NCBI GenBank assembly: GCA_036560485.1
Contig: DATBRC010000053.1
Coordinates: forward strand, 62,001-126,000
Reading direction: 5' to 3'
DNA length: 64,000 bases
DNA from: DATBRC01 sp036560485
GTDB lineage: Bacteria > Pseudomonadota > Gammaproteobacteria > Burkholderiales > Burkholderiaceae_D
Within the stretch, counting starts at the first letter, position 1; the number at the start of each line of letters is the position of its first letter. Below, one piece after another: positions 25,997-35,083 of the stretch. The notes below the pieces were generated by a model that was given only the letters and a program-made list of their open reading frames with translations, did not search any database and was not told the DNA's origin. The position numbers and the translations under genes were made by a program.

Positions 25997-26062
25997 GAGC
26001 GCCTAACAAAATGCGTCTGGCAGCGTTGCTTCTCCTTGCCAGACGCATTTTGTTAGGCGCTC
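25997..26062. repeat. perfect 26-bp inverted repeat between minC and minD
   Basis: The left arm 25997-26022 (beginning GAGCGCCTAACAAAATG) and the right arm 26037-26062 (ending TTTTGTTAGGCGCTC) are exact reverse complements, separated by a 14-base loop. As RNA it would form an extremely stable hairpin. The weak T-tract further downstream makes a terminator or processing site possible; a 66-bp miniature mobile element is an alternative. Confidence 0.9.
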
Positions 26063-26093
26063 ATAGTTTTGTAATTTTTAAAGGGAGCATGTT

Positions 26094-26909
26094 TTGGCAA
26101 AAATCATTGTTGTCACATCAGGCAAAGGAGGCGTCGGCAAGACGACTTCCAGCGCCAGCTTTGCGTCGGGCCTCGCTTTGCGCGGACATAAAACTGCTGT
26201 CATCGACTTCGACGTCGGTCTGCGCAATCTCGATTTGATCATGGGATGTGAACGGCGCGTTGTATATGATTTGATCAACGTGATCAATAAAGAAGCGACG
26301 TTGAATCAGGCACTGATCAAGGACAAGCATTGCGACAATCTGTTTGTGCTGCCGGCATCGCAGACACGCGACAAGGATGCGCTGACTGAAGATGGTGTCG
26401 AGCGTGTATTGAAAGATCTTGCAGAGATGGATTTTGAATACATCATTTGCGATTCTCCCGCTGGCATCGAACGCGGCGCAGTGATGGCACTGACCTTTGC
26501 GGATGAAGCGATCGTGGTGACGAATCCGGAAGTATCGTCGGTGCGCGATTCCGATCGTATCCTTGGCATCATCCAGGCGAAATCGCGCCGCGCGCAAAAT
26601 GGCGGCTCGCCGGTCAAGGAGCATTTGCTGATTACTCGTTATGTACCGAAGCGTGTTGAAGCAGGCGAGATGCTTTCTTACACCGATGTGCAGGAAATCT
26701 TGCGCATACCGCTGATCGGCATCATTCCTGAATCGGAATCGGTTTTGCATGCGTCCAATCAGGGTAATCCTGCAATCCATATGGAAGGCAGCGATGTGGC
26801 GGAAGCGTATCAGGATGTTGTGTCGCGTTTTCTTGGACAGGAAAAAACACTGCGCTTCATCACCTACGAAAAGCCGGGTTTGTTCCAGCGTATGTTCAGG
26901 AGCAAATAA
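26094..26909 (+). CDS. minD: septum site-determining ATPase MinD
   Basis: A 271-residue ParA/MinD ATPase. The start is the TTG at 26094: AAGGGAG ends 6 bases upstream and the product then begins AKIIVVTSGKGGVGKTT as in other MinD proteins; the ATG at 26089 is out of frame. The deviant Walker A is GKGGVGKTT, Walker B is YIICDSPAG, and the C-terminal amphipathic membrane-targeting helix is PGLFQRMFRSK. It dimerises with ATP on the membrane, recruits MinC and is released by MinE, encoded 1 bp downstream. Confidence 0.97.
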   Translation: MAKIIVVTSGKGGVGKTTSSASFASGLALRGHKTAVIDFDVGLRNLDLIMGCERRVVYDLINVINKEATLNQALIKDKHCDNLFVLPASQTRDKDALTEDGVERVLKDLAEMDFEYIICDSPAGIERGAVMALTFADEAIVVTNPEVSSVRDSDRILGIIQAKSRRAQNGGSPVKEHLLITRYVPKRVEAGEMLSYTDVQEILRIPLIGIIPESESVLHASNQGNPAIHMEGSDVAEAYQDVVSRFLGQEKTLRFITYEKPGLFQRMFRSK

Positions 26910-26910
26910 G

Positions 26911-27174
26911 ATGGCATTGCTCTCATTTTTATTTGACACCAAACCAAAATCGGCGAGCGCTGCCAAGGAGCGATTGCAGATCATCATCGCGCGTGAACGC
27001 AATGGCCGATCCGGCCCGGATTTTTTGCCGGAGCTGCACAAGGAATTGATCGCAGTGATTTCCAAATACACCAAGGTCAATGCCGATGACATCAAAATTT
27101 CGCTCGATCGCCAGGGCAATCTGGAAGTATTGGATGTGAACGTTGTGTTGCCGGATGCGATCGCGGGAAAATAA
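26911..27174 (+). CDS. minE: cell division topological specificity factor MinE
   Basis: An 87-residue protein beginning MALLSFLFDTKPKSAS, the membrane-targeting and MinD-binding segment, followed by the ERLQIIIARER contact helix and the dimerisation domain ending in NLEVLDVNVVLPD. The start at 26911 is 1 bp after the minD stop and its ribosome-binding site (AGGAGC) lies within minD. It stimulates MinD ATPase activity and makes the Min system oscillate. A hairpin terminator follows at 27184. Confidence 0.96.
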   Translation: MALLSFLFDTKPKSASAAKERLQIIIARERNGRSGPDFLPELHKELIAVISKYTKVNADDIKISLDRQGNLEVLDVNVVLPDAIAGK

Positions 27175-27183
27175 ATGACTTGG

Positions 27184-27213
27184 ACGGTTGCCGATATCGA
27201 TCGCAACCGTTTT
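27184..27213 (+). terminator. hairpin terminator after minE
   Basis: ACGGTTGC (27184-27191) pairs with GCAACCGT (27203-27210), followed by a short TTT. The T-run is weak, but the position 10 bp after the minE stop supports a terminator for minCDE. Confidence 0.65.
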
Positions 27214-27424
27214 CCAATGTGTGCACAGTGCGCATTTCAAGACACAATTTTTATCAATCTTGTGAAAATACTCTCGGAGTATTTAATGGTTTCATGCAGA
27301 TGAATTGACATTCCTGTTCGTCTATCGGCTGTTTGCTTCCTTACGTCGGCAACTACGATTTCCTCCATTGCAAAAAAACAGAAGCGTGCAATGATGAATC
27401 AAATAGTTTCCGGGAGGAATCATC

Positions 27425-29314
27425 ATGAAACGCTTATTCATACTATTGATAAGTCTGGTATTGGTTGCATGCGGCGGTAGCGGCGGTGGATCGTCCGGTG
27501 CATCGTCAGGTCCGACGATATCGGGTGTTGCCGCAACCGGTACTGCGATCGTCGGTCGCATCTATCTCAAGGATGCCGCTTCACATGAACAGTATGTCGA
27601 TACGACGGATGGCAGCTATTCTTTTTCGCTGACTGGCCTAACGCCGCCCTACATGTTGAAAGCGGAATGGTCTGCTAATGGCAGCGTCCAAAAGCTGTAT
27701 TCTTTTGCATCTGCAAGCGGCACGGCGAATATCACACCGCTGACCAATATGGTAGTGACTGCTGCTGCAGCTGGCGGTGTGCTCGATTCGATTTACGCCG
27801 CACCGACCGTTAATACCTACACGGCAATCGGAAATGCATTGCCTGTCGCGACTACATATCTGAAGAATTCGTTGGGTCCATTGCTGGCGGCTTTTTCGGT
27901 ATCCAATCTCGATCCGATTTCAGGCGTGTTTGCGCCAGACCACACCGGCATGGATGGATTGCTCGATAGCGTTACCGTCACTTATGCATCCGGTAACGTG
28001 ACTGTCGCAAATAAAACGACCGGCAACGTGATACTTGATGCACCAAGTGCAGATATTTCACACGGCCTGGCGATTGGTGATTGGACGACGCAAGATGCAA
28101 CGATCGCGAATGATCCGGATGTTGCGGTCGATGCCAACGGCAAGGGTTTGGTTGTATGGTCCGAACAGATTGCATCGCAATACGTGATTCGCGCCCGGTT
28201 CATGACGGGAACCAATGCATCGGCAGTCACGCTCAGCAATGCAGGTGATTCAGGCTTTCCACGCGTTGCTTATGATGGATCGGGCAATGCGATCGTGGTC
28301 TGGGCACAGTATCAAAACAACCGCAACGAGATTTGGTCGACCCGTTACATCGCGTCGAATAATACATGGAGTACACCGGTCCGGTTGTCGGCACCCAATG
28401 CCGTCTCCGATGCCTATCTGCCCGACATCGGCGTCGATAGTTCCGGCAATGCGATCGTGGTTTGGTACCAAGGCGATGGACGGAACAATCATTTCGATGT
28501 GTGGTCGGCTCGGTACGCAGCAACATCAAACACATGGGGCGCTCCGGTTTTGATCAGCGATGGCGTCAACACTGCAGCGATCGTCAAGGTCGCAATCAAC
28601 GCTGCCGGGCAAGGCATCATTGCATGGGTGCAGGGACAAGATGACGGAACGGTGGTATCCAACGGGCCGCAGGATATCTGGGGCCGCACTGTAACTTCAG
28701 CGGGTGTATTAGGCGTAAGCGCAAAACTGAATGCGGTAGCAGGCAATGTGAATTGGGTCTACGGACAAGTAGCGGTCGCAGTTGACAGCAATGGCAATGG
28801 TGCCGCGCTGTGGGTGCAAAGCGGAACCGGATTGCCGTTTGTGATCCAGGCGGCCATGTATTCAACGGCTAACGGTTGGCAAGCGTCAACTGTCATCACC
28901 AACAATGCACTCGATAATTCTTATGGCCCGCATGTCGCATTCGACAGTGCAGGAAATGCAGTGGCTGTCTGGCAGCAGCAAGATGGTGTCGGTGCTTCCG
29001 GTGGCACAAATCGCTATGTGGCGGGATCGGGTTGGGGTACTTCACAGTTATTTGCCGATGCAACATTGGGCGATGTCTACGATCCACATGTGGCAGTAGA
29101 TGGCGCCGGCAATGCCACTGCTGTTTGGTATCAATGGGCGCCATCGGGAGCCGTCGATGTCAGGATCAATCGCTATCTGGCCGGCAGTGGTTGGGGTACC
29201 GCACGTGTACTCAGCGCTACTGCAACTGATGGCTGGTCTTCGTATCCAGTGCCAAGGGTTGCGGCAAATGCGGTAGGGCAAACTCTTGCGATATGGGGTG
29301 TCGATTCTTATTGA
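27425..29314 (+). CDS. lipoprotein with about eight propeller-like repeats
   Basis: A 629-residue lipoprotein with a strong ribosome-binding site (GGAGGAATCATC). The signal ends in SLVLVACGG, so Cys16 would be lipidated and followed by a Gly/Ser-rich linker. The second half has about eight repeats of 40-60 residues with the core VAxDxxGNAxAVWxQ, for example VAYDGSGNAIVVWAQ and VAFDSAGNAVAVWQQ, in the style of a beta-propeller. The first half has a carboxypeptidase-regulatory-like segment (VGRIYLKDAASHEQYVDT). It probably sits on the outer membrane and binds a polymer; no enzymatic residues are evident. Confidence 0.75.
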   Translation: MKRLFILLISLVLVACGGSGGGSSGASSGPTISGVAATGTAIVGRIYLKDAASHEQYVDTTDGSYSFSLTGLTPPYMLKAEWSANGSVQKLYSFASASGTANITPLTNMVVTAAAAGGVLDSIYAAPTVNTYTAIGNALPVATTYLKNSLGPLLAAFSVSNLDPISGVFAPDHTGMDGLLDSVTVTYASGNVTVANKTTGNVILDAPSADISHGLAIGDWTTQDATIANDPDVAVDANGKGLVVWSEQIASQYVIRARFMTGTNASAVTLSNAGDSGFPRVAYDGSGNAIVVWAQYQNNRNEIWSTRYIASNNTWSTPVRLSAPNAVSDAYLPDIGVDSSGNAIVVWYQGDGRNNHFDVWSARYAATSNTWGAPVLISDGVNTAAIVKVAINAAGQGIIAWVQGQDDGTVVSNGPQDIWGRTVTSAGVLGVSAKLNAVAGNVNWVYGQVAVAVDSNGNGAALWVQSGTGLPFVIQAAMYSTANGWQASTVITNNALDNSYGPHVAFDSAGNAVAVWQQQDGVGASGGTNRYVAGSGWGTSQLFADATLGDVYDPHVAVDGAGNATAVWYQWAPSGAVDVRINRYLAGSGWGTARVLSATATDGWSSYPVPRVAANAVGQTLAIWGVDSY

Positions 29315-29351
29315 ACTGATTTGATGTAATCAGCCTGAGCGTTATGCAGTG

Positions 29352-29380
29352 TCATGCTATTGCGTGCACTACGTTACAAT
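29352..29380 (+). promoter_or_regulatory. putative rnpB promoter
   Basis: TACAAT at 29375-29380 lies 7 bases before the predicted RNA start and is a good -10 box; the -35 near 29352 (TCATGC) is poor. The call rests on position relative to rnpB. Confidence 0.5.
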
Positions 29381-29387
29381 GTCATCT

Positions 29388-29713
29388 GAAGCAAGCCAGA
29401 CAGCCGCTGGTCAGCGAAAGCTGACGGGAGGAAGGTCCGGACTCCATAGAGCAGGGTGACGGTTAACGGCCGTCCACCGTGAGGTGAGGAATAGGGCCAC
29501 AGAGACGAGTCTTCACGATGCTTGCATTGTGAAGGGTGAAACGCGGTAACCTCCACTCGGAGCAATTCCAAATAGGCACGCGTTGATGTTGCTCGCGGAG
29601 CGTGCGGGTAGGAAGCTTGAGCCGTGGAGCAATTCACGGCCTAGAGGAATGGCTGTCATAGCGCACGGGTCCGCTCGTGCGCCGTAACAGAATCCGGCCT
29701 ATCGGCTTGCTTC
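29388..29713 (+). ncRNA. rnpB: RNase P RNA, bacterial class A
   Basis: The catalytic RNA of ribonuclease P, which removes 5' leaders from pre-tRNA. The 5' end GAAGCAAGCC pairs perfectly with the 3' end GGCTTGCTTC (helix P1). Conserved core segments are present in order: GGGAGGAAGGTCCGGACTCC, then CAGGGTGACGG, GTGAAACGCGGTAACC and ACAGAATCCGGCCTAT. The length of about 326 nt is normal for proteobacteria. It was identified by its sequence signature, not by a covariance model. Confidence 0.97.
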
Positions 29714-29731
29714 ATTTTTAATTTGCAATCA

Positions 29732-30820
29732 TCAATGCAATGTTTTCCGATGGTCGGTGTCCGAATGAGTCGCAGCTTGTATTGATGGTGACACGCTTGC
29801 GCCGTTTCCCGTAGGACGTGCCAATAATGTCGGCGGTACGTCAGGCTGTTCCATTGTCTCGAGTGTTTGTATTGCAGTGACGATTTCATCGGGACAAGCA
29901 TAATGGATCATGTGTCCTACATTTTCCTTCATCCACAACAGACTGTGCGGCAATTCTTCATGCAGCCGCTCGGAATTGTGCTTGGGATTGGCGATTTTAT
30001 CTTTCGTGCCGGCCATGATGAGTATCGGCATTTTTAATTCACGATAACGTTTGCTCAGTGTTTTTGCAGATGGCACCATCATGCCGCTTTCTATCGCACT
30101 TGCCCGCAATTGTGACGGGCGCAAGGACAACCAGACCGGAAAAGAACGGAAGCGCTCAGCCACTTCGGCAGGCCTGAAGATTTGTTTGGTAATCGCAGGC
30201 CATAACAAACGGCTCGACAATGGTGAAACGGTATAACGCATCAGTGTGCCGATTATTGGCAATGCCGGGGTCGCGAGTAATTTTGTGTCCGGCCGCATGC
30301 TCGGATAATAGTATCCGGACAGTAGAACCAGGCCACCCACATCCTCCGGGAATTCAAGTGCCCATGCAATGGCAACCAGTGTGCCCCATGAATGTCCCAG
30401 CACGATAGGGCGATCAATGCCTAGTTGCTGCGATGCCTTGTGCAGCAATCTGGCTTGTTCCAGCGGTGTCCATTTCCTGTCTTGTGGCCGGTCGCTGTAA
30501 CCATAGCCCGGACGGTCAAATATGATCACACGATGCTGCGCGGCAGCTGCTTCAGGCAAACCGCTGATTTCGAAATCCTCTGCCATCGCGCCATTGCCAT
30601 GTAATAACACGAGTGGTGTTCCTGTTCCATGCTCAACATAGTGCAGACGTATGCCATCTACTTCAATGAATTTTCCCATCGGTGGATGATCGCGTTCTGC
30701 TTGTTGTATTTTCTTGCGAATTACCCAGGACGAGATTGCCATAGCAGCCAACGTAAGCAGGACTGGCCCGCGCCATTTTCCGGATTGATTGGAATTGTCT
30801 TCATGCATCGGATTAATCAT
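29732..30820 (-). CDS. membrane-anchored alpha/beta hydrolase
   Basis: About 362 residues from the ATG at 30820; a TTG nine codons upstream is less likely. A membrane segment (GPVLLTLAAMAISSWVI, about 18-34) anchors the protein. The hydrolase domain has HGNGAMAEDF (oxyanion region), the nucleophile Ser144 in GHSWG, an acid in MAGTKDKI and the His in NVGHMIHY. It resembles haloalkane dehalogenase or epoxide/ester hydrolases of the alpha/beta hydrolase superfamily. It is transcribed towards rnpB with only 18 bp between their ends. The substrate is unknown. Confidence 0.85.
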   Translation of the reverse strand: MINPMHEDNSNQSGKWRGPVLLTLAAMAISSWVIRKKIQQAERDHPPMGKFIEVDGIRLHYVEHGTGTPLVLLHGNGAMAEDFEISGLPEAAAAQHRVIIFDRPGYGYSDRPQDRKWTPLEQARLLHKASQQLGIDRPIVLGHSWGTLVAIAWALEFPEDVGGLVLLSGYYYPSMRPDTKLLATPALPIIGTLMRYTVSPLSSRLLWPAITKQIFRPAEVAERFRSFPVWLSLRPSQLRASAIESGMMVPSAKTLSKRYRELKMPILIMAGTKDKIANPKHNSERLHEELPHSLLWMKENVGHMIHYACPDEIVTAIQTLETMEQPDVPPTLLARPTGNGASVSPSIQAATHSDTDHRKTLH

Positions 30821-31080
30821 TTTGGCGCCTGTAAAAAAGTTAACCAAGAAGCTGATGCGACTACGCGAATCAGAACTTGGTTCAATGTTTTATCAATAGA
30901 AATGGATACGTGTCAGCGCACTTTTATCAGTTGTATGACTTTGACTTTTATCAGTTCGGTATAGAAGAACATAAACTTATTCAGAGGATATGTGCCTATT
31001 AAGCATTCGGCACGCGTAGATATTTTCAAGCGTGAATGTGTTGCATGCGTGCGTCCATCAGCTCAGGATTTGGAGGAATT

Positions 31081-31905
31081 ATGCAAGCGCAAATTACCGA
31101 GTGGAGTTCTGCCATGATGACTTCGTTGGCGTCGGCCATGGCATTGTTTTTTTCCGCAATCCCGAAAATTTTGGGGTTTGCCATCATCATTATTGTCGGT
31201 TGGATTATTGCGGCGCTGATAGAAAGAGCGGTTGCCGCTATTCTTCGCGCAATCAAATTCAATGAATTGTCACGGCGATCCGGCTTTGCGGATTTCGTTG
31301 AAAAAATGGGCAGCAATACTGATTCTTCCGGCATGATCGGCGCAGTAGTCAAGTGGTTCGTACGCTTGATCGCGCTGGTAGTCGCATTTGATGCGTTGGG
31401 TTTGCCGGCTGTGTCGGATGTATTACGTCAACTTTTGTTGTGGCTGCCGAATGTGGTGGTAGCACTGGTCGTGTTAGTGATTGCCGGCTTGGCGGCAAAT
31501 GCATTAAGTAACATCGTGCGTGGCGCTGCTGCAGAAGGCGGAGTGGAAAATCCCAATCTATTGGCCAGGATTGCATCGGGATTGATATGGGCTTTCGGCA
31601 TCGTGGTTGCTGTGAACCAAATTGGCATTGCCACTACCTTGGTCAATACTTTATTTATGGCGGTGGTCGGCGCATTGGCCTTGGCTTTGGGCTTGGCATT
31701 TGGATTGGGTGGTCGCGATACTGCTTCACAGATTGTGCGCAATTGGTATAGCAGGGGGCGGCAAAATGCGGACAAGTTGGAGCGAACAGCAAATGCCGCC
31801 AGTGACAGAACGGCAAATTATGCAGCCAGCGCGGCGAGCAACATGGACACCAATACCGTTGGGTCGATCAGCGAAAGACGCTCGATGCAACGCAGGGCCA
31901 GTTAG
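31081..31905 (+). CDS. mechanosensitive channel-like membrane protein with TM-helix repeats
   Basis: A 274-residue membrane protein. The start at 31081 has GGAGGAATT directly upstream. Four or five hydrophobic helices are seen: IPKILGFAIIIIVGWIIAAL, WFVRLIALVVAFDALGL, LLLWLPNVVVALVVLVIAGLA, ASGLIWAFGIVVAVNQIG and VNTLFMAVVGALALALGLA. The last with GLAFGLGGRDTA matches the pore-lining helix style of small-conductance channels. It lacks the usual MscS beta domain, so it belongs to the conserved TM-helix repeat group and may help osmotic adaptation. The C-terminal 45 residues are hydrophilic and Ala/Asn-rich. Confidence 0.8.
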   Translation: MQAQITEWSSAMMTSLASAMALFFSAIPKILGFAIIIIVGWIIAALIERAVAAILRAIKFNELSRRSGFADFVEKMGSNTDSSGMIGAVVKWFVRLIALVVAFDALGLPAVSDVLRQLLLWLPNVVVALVVLVIAGLAANALSNIVRGAAAEGGVENPNLLARIASGLIWAFGIVVAVNQIGIATTLVNTLFMAVVGALALALGLAFGLGGRDTASQIVRNWYSRGRQNADKLERTANAASDRTANYAASAASNMDTNTVGSISERRSMQRRAS

Positions 31906-31917
31906 GGTGGCGAGATT

Positions 31918-33189
31918 TTATTGATGCAGCAACGCCGTTTGTTGTGGTGTTGCTTGCCGGAGAGTGGCTTGCGTTGGCTGTGTGACAAAAGGCGCGCGAG
32001 CCATTCGAAGCAATAACTTCTGTCCCACATGGTCAGTCCAATTGAAACTGTTTTGCAATACAACCACGGCCATGTTTCGTTCCACATCCAAGCCCAGATA
32101 GCTGGAGAAGCCGCTTACCATGCCAACCTGATAGGTAATGTGCTGGTCTTCAACATCATCGGCAAACCACGCGATTGCGTGCGCATCAATTGGACGTGCG
32201 TAGCGTACTTGTAAAGTATCGGCCAAAGTATGGTTCAGATGCGATTTCTCTGCATGTAAATGTGCGGCAGCAAGCGTGAGCAAATCTTTTGCATTGGAAT
32301 AGACACCAGCCGAACCTTTCATCAAATCAGAAAATTGCCAGTCAGGCATACGCGCTCCCCGCAATTTGAATTTTGGCTGATCACCGACATGACCATATGC
32401 GCGATTGGCATGGTTTGGCAAATCATCCGGTACGTAACCTGTATTTTTCAAATCGAGTGGGCGTAGTAATTTTTGTTCCAGTAATGTATCGAGCGATTGG
32501 CCTGTGCGACGTTGTATGACATAACCGAGAAGGCCATAACCGACATTGGAATATTGAGGATTTACTTGAGCGGGTGCTTTGAAGTCGGATAAATAATTAA
32601 ACACATAATTGGTATCAAAATGGCGATAGAAATTTTCACCGGTAAATAAATATTCCACAAAATAACGGAAGGTTTGGAATGTTAGCGGTTGTAATGGCAA
32701 ACCCGATGTGTGCGTTGCCAATTGCAATACCGTGATCTTTTTTGCGTCCGAACTTAATGGAGCATTAGAGGGAAGCAAATCACCTAATGTATCGTTCCAT
32801 GACAGCACGCCTTCGTCAACCAGCACGGCGGTGAGATTGCCCAGGAATCCTTTGCTGAGAGACCCTACTGCAAAGAGCGTATCGGCATCCGGCTTCTGGT
32901 TGGTATTTTGATCGGTTACGCCATAACCGAAGAATTTCATGCTGCCGTTTGGCAAGAGCACACCTACAATCATGCCGGGAGTTTCGCCTTGTTTAATAAG
33001 CGGTAATGCGAGCGAATCGACTTCCATTTGAAGATTGGACGCGTCCGCATATTGTTTGGTTTGCGCATTGTCCGTATCGCGCTCTCTATGCGACAACGTT
33101 CCACATCCTGTCAGAAGAATGCAGAGCGAACAAACAGCCAGCAACGTGGAGGATGACCAAGGTAATTTTTGGATTGCTTGATTGGTCAT
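31918..33189 (-). CDS. beta-lactamase family serine hydrolase lipoprotein
   Basis: A 423-residue protein from the ATG at 33189. The signal ends in SLCILLTGC, so Cys29 would be lipidated. The class C beta-lactamase/DD-peptidase catalytic pattern is visible: Ser110-x-x-Lys113 in VGSLSKGF and Tyr213-Ser-Asn in PQYSNVGYG; the third motif is not a clean KTG and may be the VGMVSG segment. The protein resembles Pbp4*/esterase EstB-type enzymes more than true AmpC. It stands alone on the minus strand, convergent with the channel-like gene. Substrate and antibiotic activity cannot be judged. Confidence 0.85.
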   Translation of the reverse strand: MTNQAIQKLPWSSSTLLAVCSLCILLTGCGTLSHRERDTDNAQTKQYADASNLQMEVDSLALPLIKQGETPGMIVGVLLPNGSMKFFGYGVTDQNTNQKPDADTLFAVGSLSKGFLGNLTAVLVDEGVLSWNDTLGDLLPSNAPLSSDAKKITVLQLATHTSGLPLQPLTFQTFRYFVEYLFTGENFYRHFDTNYVFNYLSDFKAPAQVNPQYSNVGYGLLGYVIQRRTGQSLDTLLEQKLLRPLDLKNTGYVPDDLPNHANRAYGHVGDQPKFKLRGARMPDWQFSDLMKGSAGVYSNAKDLLTLAAAHLHAEKSHLNHTLADTLQVRYARPIDAHAIAWFADDVEDQHITYQVGMVSGFSSYLGLDVERNMAVVVLQNSFNWTDHVGQKLLLRMARAPFVTQPTQATLRQATPQQTALLHQ

Positions 33190-33378
33190 CTGCAAGAATT
33201 TAAATTGGTGAAAATAGATTCCGCGTATTGCACCACGGATTTGTCATTCGAGCCTAATTGAGATGATAGGTCGATGAGAAGTTGGAATTATGCATTAATA
33301 GTTTGTGTAATGGCAGTAGTGCGTGGCATTTCCTGCACACTAGACTATCTAGACTATCAACGCAATTGCTGCGTTGAG

Positions 33379-33783
33379 CTAATGCAATATTCCCATGACG
33401 TAACGGATGTAATTCCACCATCCGCGTTTTTTTACGCCATGAGCGATATATTGACGTACCAATGCGCGAGACTTATCGTTCAGGTTTGTAAAATGGACGC
33501 CGAATGAATGATTGCGCACATGGCGAATCATGCCTTCGACCCGAAAAAATTTATTGATGGGTTGCGGTAGATGAATGACAAAGATGGCCGGTTGATCGAC
33601 ATGGCATCCATGAAATCCATGCTGAACAATAATGCCGACTCCATTTTCACTGATGTCGACTGCCTTGATGGTTTCGATAAAATCCGCGCCGCTAATATCG
33701 ACACGAATCGGTGCATCGGGCTCGGGCGTCACGCGAATATATTCACGCCTATCCTGACTAGGAGCGTTAATTGTTTTGTTCAT
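33379..33783 (-). CDS. PilZ domain protein, putative c-di-GMP receptor
   Basis: A 134-residue protein with the c-di-GMP-binding signature: RREYIRV at 12-18 (RxxxR) and VDISENGVGI (D/NxSxxG). The remainder follows the PilZ beta-barrel (FRVEGMIRHV, SFGVHFTNL) and a C-terminal helix. The ATG at 33783 has GAGGGAGAC upstream. It is a single-domain protein, so it probably acts by binding another protein, for example in motility or surface polysaccharide control. No partner gene is adjacent. Confidence 0.88.
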   Translation of the reverse strand: MNKTINAPSQDRREYIRVTPEPDAPIRVDISGADFIETIKAVDISENGVGIIVQHGFHGCHVDQPAIFVIHLPQPINKFFRVEGMIRHVRNHSFGVHFTNLNDKSRALVRQYIAHGVKKRGWWNYIRYVMGILH

Positions 33784-34213
33784 GTCTCCCTCTTCTTTCT
33801 GCCTCGCTATTTTGCGAGGTCATTGCATGATTGCCGTAAGTCTTTCTGAAAACGTGTCGAGACTATTTCGGTAAATCATTCCTTGTGTCTGGACATTATG
33901 CTCCTCTCATCTTGCAGCTGTAGGCTCGGTTGTTTTCTGTGCACGTAAACAATGTTAAATTTTGTTAAATTTAATTTTCATTGTTTAATTTGCTAGTGAT
34001 TTTCGCTTCATTTTAAAATTAACAAGTTATGTACGACCAAGCAGTGCGGCTGTTTCTCAAGGTCGTTTATTTCTTGTTGATTCTGCGGTCATAACCGATA
34101 CGATTGGCGTTGGTGGACTTTATTTGTTGCAGCAATAATTGCACTGATGTTGTCGAAAAAAATGGAGCTGTCGGGCTCCATTTTTTATGCCTTTAATTTG
34201 ACCATCCATTCAT
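33784..34213. other. 430-bp AT-rich intergenic region
   Basis: It holds the leader of the PilZ gene on one side and the terminator of the tps operon (34156-34186) on the other. Between about 33930 and 34020 it is strongly AT-rich (for example TTAAATTTTGTTAAATTTAA), consistent with a promoter region for the minus-strand PilZ gene. No small gene or RNA was recognised. Confidence 0.55.
34156..34186 (-). terminator. terminator of the tpsB-tpsA-fecR operon
   Basis: AAAAAATGGAGC (34157-34168) pairs with GCTCCATTTTTT (34175-34186) with a TGTCGG loop, and A/T runs on both sides make it bidirectional. It lies 28 bp beyond the end of the fecR-like gene on the minus strand. Confidence 0.85.
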
Positions 34214-35083
34214 TTAACGCACCTCGCAATCGACTGTCCCACTTTTATTGCTGCTCGTACTATTTGAGCTGGGTGGGGCGGAGAATGCAGGCGGGGGTGT
34301 GAATTGCATTCCCGGATTGGCTGGCAAAACTATCGGCGGTTTTATGAAGCTTGCCGTGTAACCAAATTGACCAGCTGTGAAAGATTGTGAGCCCCCGCCA
34401 TTGCTCAGGTTGATTATGCCGTCCAGTACTTGCACGTACAAGCCGGGGCTCTTTGCGCCTGGGACAGGTGTCGTAAGGGCCAGTTGCAGTGGCGGAAGCA
34501 TGCGTATCGGCCAAAATTCCTGCGGCGAATCGCTTCGAATAACATCATCACGTGCATTTGCCAAGTCCAATGCCGCCATGCTGGCAGCACGGTAAGTCGC
34601 TACCTTGGATACTTCATCAGGAATATATTGGGCAATGAAGCTGGCGTCGCGTACGTTGATTGATGAAGTCGGCGTATCGATGACAAAGCGGTCTTGGCTA
34701 CGCTTGCCTATCAAACCGCTTGCCACACGCAAGCCACCCTTGATCAGTCTGATGTTGGCATGATCGTTTTCTTGATAGGCTTCATTAAACGAAAATTTTT
34801 CGATCTTCATTTGCGTGTTCGGACGCAAGGTGATCTCGCTCTTGTCGATGAACTTGATGCGCGCATAGGTATCCTGTTCGCTCACCAGCGTGTCGCCGGG
34901 TTCCACACTGGACTGCTGCGCCAGTATCTTGATACCCCCATTTGCCGTCCTGAGAAATAGCGGACCGTTCAAATCGGTGACGGTGCCGACCACTTGGGCA
35001 GCGAATGCCGTTGCGCAGCCCGACAGCAGAGCTAGCGCAAACAGCTGTTTAATTGCAGTACATTTTTTTTGCGGCGTCATCAT
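34214..35083 (-). CDS. FecR-domain periplasmic protein downstream of tpsA
   Basis: A 289-residue protein with a signal peptide (LFALALLSGCATAFA) and a FecR/LysM-like domain at about 30-150: GTVTDLNGPLFLRTANGG, VEPGDTLVSEQDTYARIKFIDKSEITLRP and LIKGGLRVASG. It lacks the cytoplasmic and membrane segments of true FecR sensors, so it is a periplasmic or surface protein. The start at 35083 (AGGAGC upstream) overlaps the end of tpsA by 35 bp, so expression is coupled. It may assist folding or anchoring of the TpsA exoprotein. The C-terminus is Pro/Ser-rich. Confidence 0.85.
   Translation of the reverse strand: MMTPQKKCTAIKQLFALALLSGCATAFAAQVVGTVTDLNGPLFLRTANGGIKILAQQSSVEPGDTLVSEQDTYARIKFIDKSEITLRPNTQMKIEKFSFNEAYQENDHANIRLIKGGLRVASGLIGKRSQDRFVIDTPTSSINVRDASFIAQYIPDEVSKVATYRAASMAALDLANARDDVIRSDSPQEFWPIRMLPPLQLALTTPVPGAKSPGLYVQVLDGIINLSNGGGSQSFTAGQFGYTASFIKPPIVLPANPGMQFTPPPAFSAPPSSNSTSSNKSGTVDCEVR

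Noticed and set aside
25997..26062. Integron attC site
   Set aside because: GCCTAAC and GTTAGGC at 26001 and 26052 fit the RYYYAAC/GTTRRRY boxes, but the stem is perfect, lacking the extrahelical bases needed by IntI, and no integrase or cassette is nearby.
26118..27206. 362-codon minus-strand frame opposite minD and minE
   Set aside because: It lies entirely antisense to well-supported genes and shows no family features.
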